A DNA stretch of 64,000 bases from Pedobacter punctiformis (GTDB lineage Bacteria > Bacteroidota > Bacteroidia > Sphingobacteriales > Sphingobacteriaceae), in NCBI RefSeq assembly GCF_027213715.1, contig NZ_JAPWGM010000002.1, positions 248,001 to 312,000 on the forward strand, written 5' to 3'. This document shows positions 18,051-25,757 of the stretch, piece by piece. Under the pieces are notes generated by a model, which searched no databases, was not told the DNA's origin, and saw nothing but the letters and a program-made list of their open reading frames with translations. Positions within the stretch are counted from its first letter, which is position 1; every line of letters begins with the position of its first letter. A program made the translations under genes and the position numbers.

Positions 18051-18069
18051 AGAAAAATATAAATTAATA

Positions 18070-18097
18070 AAAAAAGCGATCGTTTGATCGCTTTTTT
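18070..18097. terminator. Bidirectional Rho-independent terminator between bioB and ohr
   Basis: A perfect 12-bp stem (AAAAAAGCGATC paired with GATCGCTTTTTT, loop of four bases) sits between the convergent bioB and Ohr genes. The A-run and T-run at the two ends let it work in both directions. Confidence 0.88.
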
Positions 18098-18112
18098 TAT
18101 GACTGGTGATTT

Positions 18113-18523
18113 TTAAATTGCTGTTACGCGAACTTCAATATTACCTCTGGTTGCTTTAGAATAAGGACAAGCTCTGTGTGCCTTATCAGCAAGTTTTTGT
18201 GCTTCTTCGTGAGAAACCCCCGGAATATGCACATCCAAATCTGCAGACAATACAAATGAGTTTCCATCTTTATTAAATGAAACTAAAACATTCACGGTAG
18301 CCTCACTTACATCAATACCTTCATGCTCTGCAACTGAACCCAGTGCACCTAAATAGCAAGGGCCCCAGGCCGCGGCAAATAATTGTTCGGGGTTGGTTGC
18401 ACCACCTTGTCCACCCAATTCTTTTGGTTTTCTTAAATCAAATTCAATCAAACCATCACTAGATTTAATGTGACCATCACGGCCACCAATTGCTGTTACT
18501 TCAGCTGTATATAACTTTTCCAT
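18113..18523 (-). CDS. Ohr/OsmC-family organic hydroperoxide reductase
   Basis: 136 residues from the ATG at 18523; an in-frame start seven codons earlier exists, but the family begins MEKLYTAEVTA. The two catalytic Cys are present in NPEQLFAAAWGPCYLGAL and RACPYSKATRGN. The latter ending is typical of Ohr rather than OsmC. It reduces organic hydroperoxides with a lipoyl-dependent thiol cycle. No OhrR-type regulator lies beside it. Confidence 0.9.
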   Translation of the reverse strand: MEKLYTAEVTAIGGRDGHIKSSDGLIEFDLRKPKELGGQGGATNPEQLFAAAWGPCYLGALGSVAEHEGIDVSEATVNVLVSFNKDGNSFVLSADLDVHIPGVSHEEAQKLADKAHRACPYSKATRGNIEVRVTAI

Positions 18524-18958
18524 AAAATATCTTACTAAGAACACAATTCAACAGTTGAAACCAAGCGATTGTTTTAAATTTTGTTGTAAAATTAGCCTGT
18601 TGCGTTTTAAACCTACTTTATCTTATCTGATATCCTTTGGTTAGGGTTGCTAAAACAAGATAAAATACCCCTTTTTGGAGTATGTAATATTCCTGTTCAT
18701 GTAAAAAACACAAAATTCTTCCCGGTTTATTTTTTTGAAGTTTTTCACCTCAATAAAATGGAAAGTTTGATTAAATAATTGCTTTATAATAGTTTAAAGG
18801 CCGATTTTAATTTTATTCACAGCATGAATAAAATGAATGAGTTAAAAACGACCAAATTAAAATCCGGGTTCGTGTAAAAAAGGGTCGTTTAACGGGTATT
18901 CGAGTTTGACAGGTATACTAAATTGATATTTTTACATCAACTGTTTAATCGTCCCTAA
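18524..18958. other. Intergenic region between divergent ohr and type IX secretion operon
   Basis: 435 bases without a supportable gene. It holds the upstream regions of both divergent units, a separated inverted repeat (AAACGACC at 18846-18853 and GGTCGTTT at 18883-18890) and a probable promoter at 18905-18934. I see no RNA gene or insertion remnant. Confidence 0.6.
18905..18934 (+). promoter_or_regulatory. Putative promoter of the gliding-associated/PorP operon
   Basis: A TTTG (18905-18908) as -33 box and TATTTTTA (18927-18934, one mismatch to TAnnTTTG) as -7 box are separated by 18 bases, close to the Bacteroidota spacing. The start codon follows at 18959. By eye only. Confidence 0.45.
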
Positions 18959-21373
18959 ATGATAAATAGATATTTTTTGATGCTTTTTATGGTCTGCATG
19001 ACTATAACAGCTAAACTGTACGCCCAGGCTTGCCCTGAAAACATTGGATTTGAAAATGGAAATTTTCAAAACTGGAAGTTGTATACGGGTACGACATCAA
19101 ATACCGACAATAAAAATTTTGTGTATTCGAATGAAGTTGCTGCACCAATAATTGGCCGGCATACCATCATTAGCAATAAAACTGCAACAGATCCTTATGG
19201 TCACTTTCCTTTAATTCCAAGTGGTGGCGGAAATTTTTCGGTAAAACTGGGAGATGACGGTGCAGGATCTCAATCAGAGGGCATTTCCTTTTTAATTAAT
19301 GTTCCAAGTGACCGTCCCGATTTTACCTTAACCTATCAATACGCAGTTGTTTTAGAAGATCCTGCACATAAACCTGCAGAGCAACCCCGGTTTATCGCAC
19401 GGGTAAAAGATGTTGAAAAGAACGAATACATTCCATGCGCATCTTTTGAATATATCGCCACGTCTTCATTACCGGGATTCAAAAGATCTGATATGAGTAA
19501 TCTGGTTATTTATAAGGAATGGACTCCGGTAACCATAAATTTATCCGGTTACCAGGGCAAAAAACTTATTGTTGAATTTATCAGTGCTGATTGTACTTTA
19601 AGTGGTCACTTCGGATATGCTTATGTAGATGTAAATAATCTTTGCGGTGATATTATTGTAGGCAATACTTATTGTAAAAGTGCAGATCAGCTTACCGTGT
19701 CGGGACCAAGTGGTTTTAAAACTTACAACTGGTATAATGAAGACCGGACTGTAAAATATGCATCATCTCAATCGGCTGTAATTAAACCAACACCGCCAGA
19801 AGGTTCAAAAATTTTGCTGGATCTGATTCCCTTTGATGGTTTTGGGTGTCCCAGTACCGTTTTTGCAACAGTAAAAAGCGTTAACTATCAAATTGAGGTA
19901 GTACAAAAAAGAATTGTTTGTAAGGATACCGAAATTGATTTAACCTCAACCGATTATATTCTGAACAAAACCCCGGATTTTACCTATCTGGTGTATGAAG
20001 ATAAAGACCTGACAAAAGAAATTAAAGGTTTAGCCAAAATAACTGAAGATAAAACATACTATTTACTGGCAACCAATTACAAAGGGTGTGAAAGTGTTGC
20101 AATTATAGATTTAAAGGTTAATAATCTGGCCGCGATTACGGCAAAGAATCCAGATCCCGTTTGTTATACAGAAACGGTTGATATTACAGGAAACAGCTTA
20201 CTAACAGGTGATTTGACAGGAATAACCAAATCGTTTTTTACGGATGCCGCTATGTTGAAACCACTTGCAGACCCTGCTCATGTAAATAAATCAGGAATCT
20301 ATTACATTAAGCTTAACAACAATACGGGTTGTGATGCGGTGGTTCCGGTTACTGTACAAATTAGTGCTAAGCCCTTATTAAAAATAACTAATCCTGCAGC
20401 GGTTTGTTTTCCATCTAAAGTTGATATTACCAAACCGGCTAATTTTAATGGAAGTGATGCAGACTTTAAATACAGTTTTTTTGCCGATAATAATTTAAGC
20501 CAGCCCATTGCAGATCCTAAAAACATAGATAAAACCGGTATATATTATGTTAAGGCTGAAAATGCCAAAGGTTGTGTCGTTAGCGATAAAATTAATGTCA
20601 CAATTAATGAATTGCCATTGTTAACCATAAATGATCCGGCAGCGGTTTGCTACCCTGAAAAGGTAGATATTACCAATTCGGTTTTATATAGTGGAAGCAG
20701 TGCTAATGTAACCTATACTTATTTTTATGATGCCGCACTGACCAATAAAATTAACAATCCAAAACAAATAGATAAAACCGGTACATATTATACTAAAATA
20801 ACCAATTCCAGCGGCTGTTTTATTTCTGATAAAATAAATGTTGTTATAAATCCGTTGCCAATTATTGTTTTAAATCAGCCTGCAGCCATTTTTGATAGTG
20901 AGTTTATTGATTTAACCTCTGCCAGCATTATTCAGGGAAGTAAAGGTTATGCAAAGGTTAGTTATTTTCAGGATGCAGCTCTGCTTAATCCATTATCAAA
21001 CCCTGCTAAAATAAATAAGGCCGGGCAATATTATATTCGTTTAGAAAATGATAAGGGTTGTTCTGTTTCTTCTTCAATCGAATTAAAAATACTGCCAACA
21101 CCAAAAATAATTGTACCAACTGCTTTTACCCCGCAAAAAGCAACTAATAATCGCTTATATCCATTTTTAGTGAGCATTACCAAATTAACCAGCTTTAAGG
21201 TTTTCAATAAGTGGGGCATTTTAGTTTATCAGACAAATGATTTAGATGCAGGTTGGGATGGTCGCTTTAGAAGCAAGATGCAACCTTTGGAAACCTTTTC
21301 GTGGGTTGCAGAAGGAATAGATTCTTTCGGTGGAAAATTTCAATCTCAAGGTAAAACCATATTAATATTGTAA
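18959..21373 (+). CDS. Secreted repeat protein with type B gliding-motility-associated C-terminal domain
   Basis: 804 residues. Signal peptide at 1 to about 22 (ending TAKLYAQA). Residues 25-225 form a jelly-roll-like N-terminal domain (IGFENGNFQNWKL onward). Four tandem modules of about 80 residues run from about 392 to 715, each with a VCYPEKVDIT-like start, a YFYDAALTNKI-like middle and a TGTYYTKITNSSGC-like end. The last about 90 residues (IVPTAFTPQ, FKVFNKWGILVYQT, GWDGRF) are the type B C-terminal sorting domain used for export by the type IX secretion system. Probably an adhesin or surface structural protein. Its stop overlaps the start of the PorP/SprF gene. Confidence 0.88.
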   Translation: MINRYFLMLFMVCMTITAKLYAQACPENIGFENGNFQNWKLYTGTTSNTDNKNFVYSNEVAAPIIGRHTIISNKTATDPYGHFPLIPSGGGNFSVKLGDDGAGSQSEGISFLINVPSDRPDFTLTYQYAVVLEDPAHKPAEQPRFIARVKDVEKNEYIPCASFEYIATSSLPGFKRSDMSNLVIYKEWTPVTINLSGYQGKKLIVEFISADCTLSGHFGYAYVDVNNLCGDIIVGNTYCKSADQLTVSGPSGFKTYNWYNEDRTVKYASSQSAVIKPTPPEGSKILLDLIPFDGFGCPSTVFATVKSVNYQIEVVQKRIVCKDTEIDLTSTDYILNKTPDFTYLVYEDKDLTKEIKGLAKITEDKTYYLLATNYKGCESVAIIDLKVNNLAAITAKNPDPVCYTETVDITGNSLLTGDLTGITKSFFTDAAMLKPLADPAHVNKSGIYYIKLNNNTGCDAVVPVTVQISAKPLLKITNPAAVCFPSKVDITKPANFNGSDADFKYSFFADNNLSQPIADPKNIDKTGIYYVKAENAKGCVVSDKINVTINELPLLTINDPAAVCYPEKVDITNSVLYSGSSANVTYTYFYDAALTNKINNPKQIDKTGTYYTKITNSSGCFISDKINVVINPLPIIVLNQPAAIFDSEFIDLTSASIIQGSKGYAKVSYFQDAALLNPLSNPAKINKAGQYYIRLENDKGCSVSSSIELKILPTPKIIVPTAFTPQKATNNRLYPFLVSITKLTSFKVFNKWGILVYQTNDLDAGWDGRFRSKMQPLETFSWVAEGIDSFGGKFQSQGKTILIL
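20130..21105 (+). repeat. Four tandem Ig-like coding modules
   Basis: The 804-residue surface protein contains four successive modules of about 240 bases each. The second and third are clearly alike also at DNA level (for example GCAGCGGTTTG recurs at about 20397 and 20640). The fourth is more diverged and lacks the first Cys. The pattern suggests internal duplication of an adhesion-type module. Confidence 0.75.
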
Positions 21374-22371
21374 TGTACAAAACGCTATTTAGTTTATTAT
21401 TGTGCTTAATTACGGTATGTTGTTCGGCACAAGACCCAAAATTTTCTCAATATTTCGCTTCACCACTAACCCTGAATCCGGCTTATACAGGCTTTTTTGA
21501 TGGCGATTACCGGTTTGCTGTTAATACAAGGCAACAGTGGGGCAATTTGGGAGATCCTTATAACACTTACAGTGTATCCGGAGATTTAAAATTAATACAG
21601 GATGAGAACTTTACCAATAGTGTGTTTAGTATTGGTTTAAGTGGCTTATTTGACGAATCTTTTAATAAAGCCTTAAAATCGCAATACATCAGCGCCAGTT
21701 TTTCCTATTATCAATATTTAGATATTGAACACAGATTTAAGTTTGGCCTGGCCCCACAAATATCCTATGTTTCAAAATATCTGGATTACAACAAACTTAC
21801 TTTTGCTTCGCAATATGACGAAGACGGCCATTTTGATATGTCTTTACCTAATCATCTCGACTTAAAAAACGATAGAACATCTTATTTTGATCTCAATCTG
21901 GGCGGAAATTTCTCAGCAACCTTTAACCGCTTAAGTTTAGCGCTGGGCTATTCATTTTATCACATTTCAAAACCCAGGGAAAATATGTTAAACGGGAATG
22001 AAGATATTGTTCCCTACCGCAGAACCATTCATTTAAGTATGCTTTACAAAGCCAATGAGCTGGTGGATTTAAATTTTAGTGGCATTAGTCTGGCCCAACG
22101 GGCTAACCGCGAAACCATTGTAGGTGGTGTGGTTGGCTTTAGACCGAATGAAGAAACAAAAATTAAAGTTAATGCCGGCTTGTGGTATAAATTTAATCAG
22201 TCTGCCGTTTATCCATATCTGGGTCTTTCTGTTGGTAACATTACTGCAGGTTTAAATTATACTGTTGCAGCAAATAAAATGTTGAATAATACCCCGCGTA
22301 CCTATGAAATTTCTCTGATTTATACGCACAATAACTCTAAAGGCTATAAACTTGCCTGCCCTAAATTTTAA
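21373..22371 (+). CDS. PorP/SprF family type IX secretion-associated outer-membrane protein
   Basis: 332 residues. Signal peptide at 1-19 (ending CCSAQ). The start of the mature protein, DPKFSQYFASPLTLNPAYTGF, is the PorP/SprF signature, followed by a predicted beta-barrel ending in a short C-terminal strand. Family members sit in the outer membrane and attach type B C-terminal-domain proteins such as the one encoded immediately upstream. The start codon overlaps the upstream stop (TAATG), which supports coupled translation and a one-to-one pairing with that substrate. Confidence 0.92.
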   Translation: MYKTLFSLLLCLITVCCSAQDPKFSQYFASPLTLNPAYTGFFDGDYRFAVNTRQQWGNLGDPYNTYSVSGDLKLIQDENFTNSVFSIGLSGLFDESFNKALKSQYISASFSYYQYLDIEHRFKFGLAPQISYVSKYLDYNKLTFASQYDEDGHFDMSLPNHLDLKNDRTSYFDLNLGGNFSATFNRLSLALGYSFYHISKPRENMLNGNEDIVPYRRTIHLSMLYKANELVDLNFSGISLAQRANRETIVGGVVGFRPNEETKIKVNAGLWYKFNQSAVYPYLGLSVGNITAGLNYTVAANKMLNNTPRTYEISLIYTHNNSKGYKLACPKF

Positions 22372-22374
22372 ATT

Positions 22375-22815
22375 ATGAAAACATCCTTATTTATTCTCGT
22401 ATTTCTTGCTTTCGGCAAAATAACTTATGGCCAACAGCTCAAACAAAGTATTGATTATCAGTTTCACCGTGAGGGTAAAAATTATTATGCTTTCGAATTG
22501 TTTAAAGATGCGAAAGACCTAAACAACAATCAGTTGATGCTTAATTTTATATCGAGTGCAAACTTTAAAAAGGTTGATAAAATTTTAATTAAAGCAGGAG
22601 AGGTGGAGGTTAAGCTAAAATTTAAACTCAGAGAAGAAAAAGTAAATTCTGATAATCCTGAGCAAAGATTTTACCCTATTGTTTTTGATTTAAAGTCTTT
22701 AACAGATAAAAAAATGGAATGTAATGCCCAGATTATTTTTAAGCTGGATGACGGTTCTTCTTTGACCTTACCTTTCACAACCTGCTCAATTAAAGAGTTG
22801 GTAGTCAAAAATTAA
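22375..22815 (+). CDS. Small secreted protein of the PorP operon, unknown function
   Basis: 146 residues with a signal peptide (1-20, ending TYGQQ). The mature part is rich in Lys and short beta segments (KIDKILIKAGEVEVKLKFKL; KDGSS-like turns) and has no recognised domain. It starts 3 bases after the PorP/SprF gene, so it is the third member of the type IX secretion unit. A periplasmic accessory role is inferred from position only. The last 4 bases overlap the convergent FUSC gene. Confidence 0.7.
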   Translation: MKTSLFILVFLAFGKITYGQQLKQSIDYQFHREGKNYYAFELFKDAKDLNNNQLMLNFISSANFKKVDKILIKAGEVEVKLKFKLREEKVNSDNPEQRFYPIVFDLKSLTDKKMECNAQIIFKLDDGSSLTLPFTTCSIKELVVKN

Positions 22816-24971
22816 ATCTTAATTTTTACGGATAATTTATAAATATCGTAGGCAACTTTTTGAATCAGATCGAATTGTTCAGGAACTAAATCTTCACCAC
22901 TTTTTATTAATATACCATTATCATTAAGCCTGATTAACGGAACATTTTCGATGGTACTTTTCCCTTGAATCAGGTTTTCGATAGAAGCATCCAGCAGATA
23001 AATGGTATTGTTGTACATCGGTTTTAAGGAATCAAAATTTTCAAAGATAAAATCGTGCTCCTTATTGTAAAGCGATAAAGTGGCAATATATGACGATAAC
23101 AAATGACTTAGCGCCGTAAACTGATGCACATCCTTAATAAAAAGCTGTTTACTTTTAGGCTCCGAGAACATTCTCTGAAATAGCGAAGCCAGATTGGCTG
23201 TGCTTACATAGACCTCTTTTCTGGCCAGCTTATATTCGGTACGGTTATAGTTTTTCTCAAAATATAAAAAGCTTATCTGCTCAAAATAGGCTTTGTTTGC
23301 CTTTAATATATCCGTCATGGCCTCTTTTAGTTTTTCACGCTCCCAGGTCGGGAAAAGCGAATAACTAGCCAATAAAGCAATGCCTGAACCTATAAAAGTA
23401 TCATAAATTCTTTCGCGGGCCAGTGCAAGAGAACCCATACCTAAAAAATCAAACAGAATTAAGATGTATGGCGTCATAAAAAGCACACTCACTACATAGT
23501 TTTTTCTTTGAAAACTATAACAGCCAATCATGCAAATCAATAAAATGCCAAAAAGTACATGTTTGTCATCAATAAACGTCAGCACACCCATTCCAATAAA
23601 TGCCCCAACTGTTGTTCCGATTAAACGCTGATAATTGCGTTGTTTGGTTAAACTAAAACCGGGTTTGGAAATCACAAGGATGGTTAACAAAATCCAATAA
23701 CTATGAGAGAAATTTAAAAGCTGTGAAACCACAAAACCCAAAAGCATCACCACGGTTACCCTTAACGAATGCCTGAAAGTAGACGAACTATAAGTTAAAT
23801 TCTCTGTAAAAAGCTTAAAATCAAATTTTTGCCGGGTTATAAACTTTTCGGTATCTACTTCTGCCTGACGAATATCTTTACTATTTCTGATTTTAAAATA
23901 GCTAAAAATGGTTTTCACCCTGGAAAGGATATTTTCAATATTAACTTCAATATTTTTAAGGGCAATTATACCAATGGTGCTATATTCCTGATTTGTATTA
24001 TTGCGTTCGAGCTCATTTATTTTAACCTTTAAACGCTCAATTTCAATTAAAAGGCGTTTGGATACCGTAGGTTTGCCGCCACTTTTTAATGCAAAGGCAA
24101 TATCATCAAGCGCATAGGAAATGCGTTTAATCGTCATTTCATAGTCAGATAAAATTCCTGATTTATCAAACTGATCATGCAATTGCTGATAATTATAATA
24201 AGTAGACATCACCTGCTCAAACAAATCTACCATATCAACAAAAACCAATAACAAAAAGCGACCTTCAGGAGTGGAATCACGAATAATTTCACGGGTTTTA
24301 AAAAGCAATTCCCTTACGGCATCTTGCTTTTCGTGTACAGAAACCTGTAATTGAAGTAAATCTGCATAGGTTTTATCGTAATTATTGTTCTGGTGATAAA
24401 ATTTGGCCTTTTCCCTCAAAAACTCTGCAACCTCTAAAATTGAATCGCTTAATGATTGCTGAACCAGGCGATAGGGGCGTATGCGGTAAACAAAATAACT
24501 CAAGCCCGTGTACCATAAACTTCCGGCCAAAACCATCAGGGCATGCATTAAAACATCCTGCCATGGACGTATATCATCAATGCTTAAAACAATAATTAAT
24601 AAAGTAGCGGTTCCAACGGCTGCAGCCCTTACCCCATAAATGTAAAACATGGAGAGTACAAAACTGGATACAGCCAGTAAAAAGCCAATGAAATAGTGGT
24701 TTTTATTGGTTAAGCCTGTAAGTATAGAGAATACAAAAATAAGTACTGTGGTAACCAGCATGGCATTACGGCGGTGTACCATAGGGCCGGGGGTATCTAC
24801 AACGCTTACACAAAGTGCGCCTAAAGATAAGGTCATACCATATTTAAGCATTCCAAATTGCGCAAGGATCAATGAAGGCAAAAGTACACCAATGGTAATT
24901 CGTAAGCCATCTGCAAAATATGTACTTAACAAAAAATCCTGGATGTTTCTTATGGGCTGCCTGATCTGCAT
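22812..24971 (-). CDS. FUSC/YccS-like membrane protein
   Basis: 719 residues in two homologous-looking halves. An N-terminal bundle of about six helices (residues 18-165, with LSLGALCVSVVDTPGPMVHRR as in the YccS N-terminal domain) is followed by a cytoplasmic helical domain to about 400. A second membrane bundle (about 400-530, SYWILLTILVISKPGFSLTK, RLIGTTVGAFIGMG) and a C-terminal helical domain complete the FUSC layout. Relatives are aromatic acid or fusaric acid efflux proteins, but the substrate here is unknown. No membrane-fusion partner is adjacent. Confidence 0.85.
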   Translation of the reverse strand: MQIRQPIRNIQDFLLSTYFADGLRITIGVLLPSLILAQFGMLKYGMTLSLGALCVSVVDTPGPMVHRRNAMLVTTVLIFVFSILTGLTNKNHYFIGFLLAVSSFVLSMFYIYGVRAAAVGTATLLIIVLSIDDIRPWQDVLMHALMVLAGSLWYTGLSYFVYRIRPYRLVQQSLSDSILEVAEFLREKAKFYHQNNNYDKTYADLLQLQVSVHEKQDAVRELLFKTREIIRDSTPEGRFLLLVFVDMVDLFEQVMSTYYNYQQLHDQFDKSGILSDYEMTIKRISYALDDIAFALKSGGKPTVSKRLLIEIERLKVKINELERNNTNQEYSTIGIIALKNIEVNIENILSRVKTIFSYFKIRNSKDIRQAEVDTEKFITRQKFDFKLFTENLTYSSSTFRHSLRVTVVMLLGFVVSQLLNFSHSYWILLTILVISKPGFSLTKQRNYQRLIGTTVGAFIGMGVLTFIDDKHVLFGILLICMIGCYSFQRKNYVVSVLFMTPYILILFDFLGMGSLALARERIYDTFIGSGIALLASYSLFPTWEREKLKEAMTDILKANKAYFEQISFLYFEKNYNRTEYKLARKEVYVSTANLASLFQRMFSEPKSKQLFIKDVHQFTALSHLLSSYIATLSLYNKEHDFIFENFDSLKPMYNNTIYLLDASIENLIQGKSTIENVPLIRLNDNGILIKSGEDLVPEQFDLIQKVAYDIYKLSVKIKI

Positions 24972-25192
24972 GGGTACAAAAATAACATATTACCCAGGCT
25001 TTTGCTGCCAATTTTGTTTAAGTTTTTTAGATGTTTCGATATTTTACGCAGAAAATGAATAAAATAATTGCTCAATAATTTTAAGTTGTTGTTAATAAGA
25101 TACATATCGCTTTATGTTGATAAACTTGATTATTGCCTTTTTTATGCTTAAAACCCATTAAATACATGTTAATAAACTGATTTTAAGGTTAA
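24972..25192. other. AT-rich intergenic region upstream of the candidate ncRNA
   Basis: Between the FUSC start and the probable ncRNA promoter there are about 220 AT-rich bases with no open frame of note. It presumably carries the FUSC promoter on the minus strand. I see no other element. Confidence 0.4.
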
Positions 25193-25200
25193 TAACTTTG
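25193..25200 (+). promoter_or_regulatory. -7 promoter box of the candidate ncRNA
   Basis: TAACTTTG is an exact TAnnTTTG match on the plus strand. It would start transcription near 25207. A convincing -33 TTTG is not visible at the expected distance, which lowers confidence. Confidence 0.45.
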
Positions 25201-25206
25201 TTTATA

Positions 25207-25630
25207 AGTAATAAACGATTTTTCTTGACAGCGAAGCCTTTAAACCCTAAATTAGATAATATCAAATACGAAGTACTTTGAATTCTGATTAAGCTATCCA
25301 AAAGAGATAAAGAACCGAAAGGGGAAGTATTTCGGATAACAAAAGGGGAAACAATTAGCTTCTGAAAGGGTTAAACCAAGTAAGAATATAGAAGTTGATC
25401 GCAAGATTTAACATCCGAAAATTAAACCCAGCAGAAATTATTGAAAATTGCAGAATTTTACGGAAGGAAGCAGTTGGAAATAAATTTTCACGAAGCACAA
25501 AAGTTTGCAAAAACCTAGTGAAAACGGAAAAATCAAAGTAACAAAGATTAGATGCTTTAGAAATGACTATGGTTATTTTTAAGGTTAAAACGGGGAACTA
25601 AATCGAAAGAAGAGGAACCCCGTTTTTATT
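25207..25630 (+). ncRNA. Candidate structured noncoding RNA (or long phoH leader), unknown family
   Basis: About 420 purine-rich bases without a credible reading frame, opened by a -7 box at 25193 and closed by a strong terminator. Nested pairings can be drawn: TTTAAACCCT (25239-25248) with AGGGTTAAA (25367-25375, one bulge); hairpin 25263-25280 (CAAATAC/GTACTTTG with GAA loop); AAGCTA (25291-25296) with TAGCTT (25356-25361); CCGAAA (25315-25320) with TTTCGG (25330-25335); AAAATT/AATTTT at 25444-25459; TTTTCAC (25485-25491) with GTGAAAA (25518-25524). It lacks the hallmark sequences of RNase P RNA, tmRNA and SRP RNA. The 5' end is estimated. Confidence 0.5.
25587..25627 (+). terminator. Rho-independent terminator ending the candidate ncRNA
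   Basis: AAAACGGGG (25587-25595) pairs with CCCCGTTTT (25618-25626) around a 22-base loop and runs into a T-rich tract. It lies 129 bases before the phoH start with no coding gene on the plus strand upstream, so it must end a noncoding transcript or act as a phoH attenuator. Confidence 0.75.
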
Positions 25631-25693
25631 TTGCCCGTATTTTTCGTGATTATCAATGTTTTCGGTAATGTAAATTTTCAGTAAACAACCAAT

Positions 25694-25757
25694 ATTTGGT
25701 AAATAATATTGAGTCATGCACTTAAAATAATCTTGATAAGTGCTAAATTTACCAAAT
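25694..25757 (+). promoter_or_regulatory. 11-bp inverted repeat overlapping the phoH start codon
   Basis: ATTTGGTAAAT (25694-25704) is perfectly complementary to ATTTACCAAAT (25747-25757). The second arm covers the first two bases of the ATG at 25756. In RNA the pairing would mask the start site. Whether it folds in the cell is inference. Confidence 0.4.

Noticed and set aside
25207-25630. RNase P RNA, tmRNA or SRP RNA
   Set aside because: None of the hallmark conserved sequences (P4 GAGGAAAGTCC block, tmRNA CCA end and tag frame, SRP GNAR loop context) is visible.
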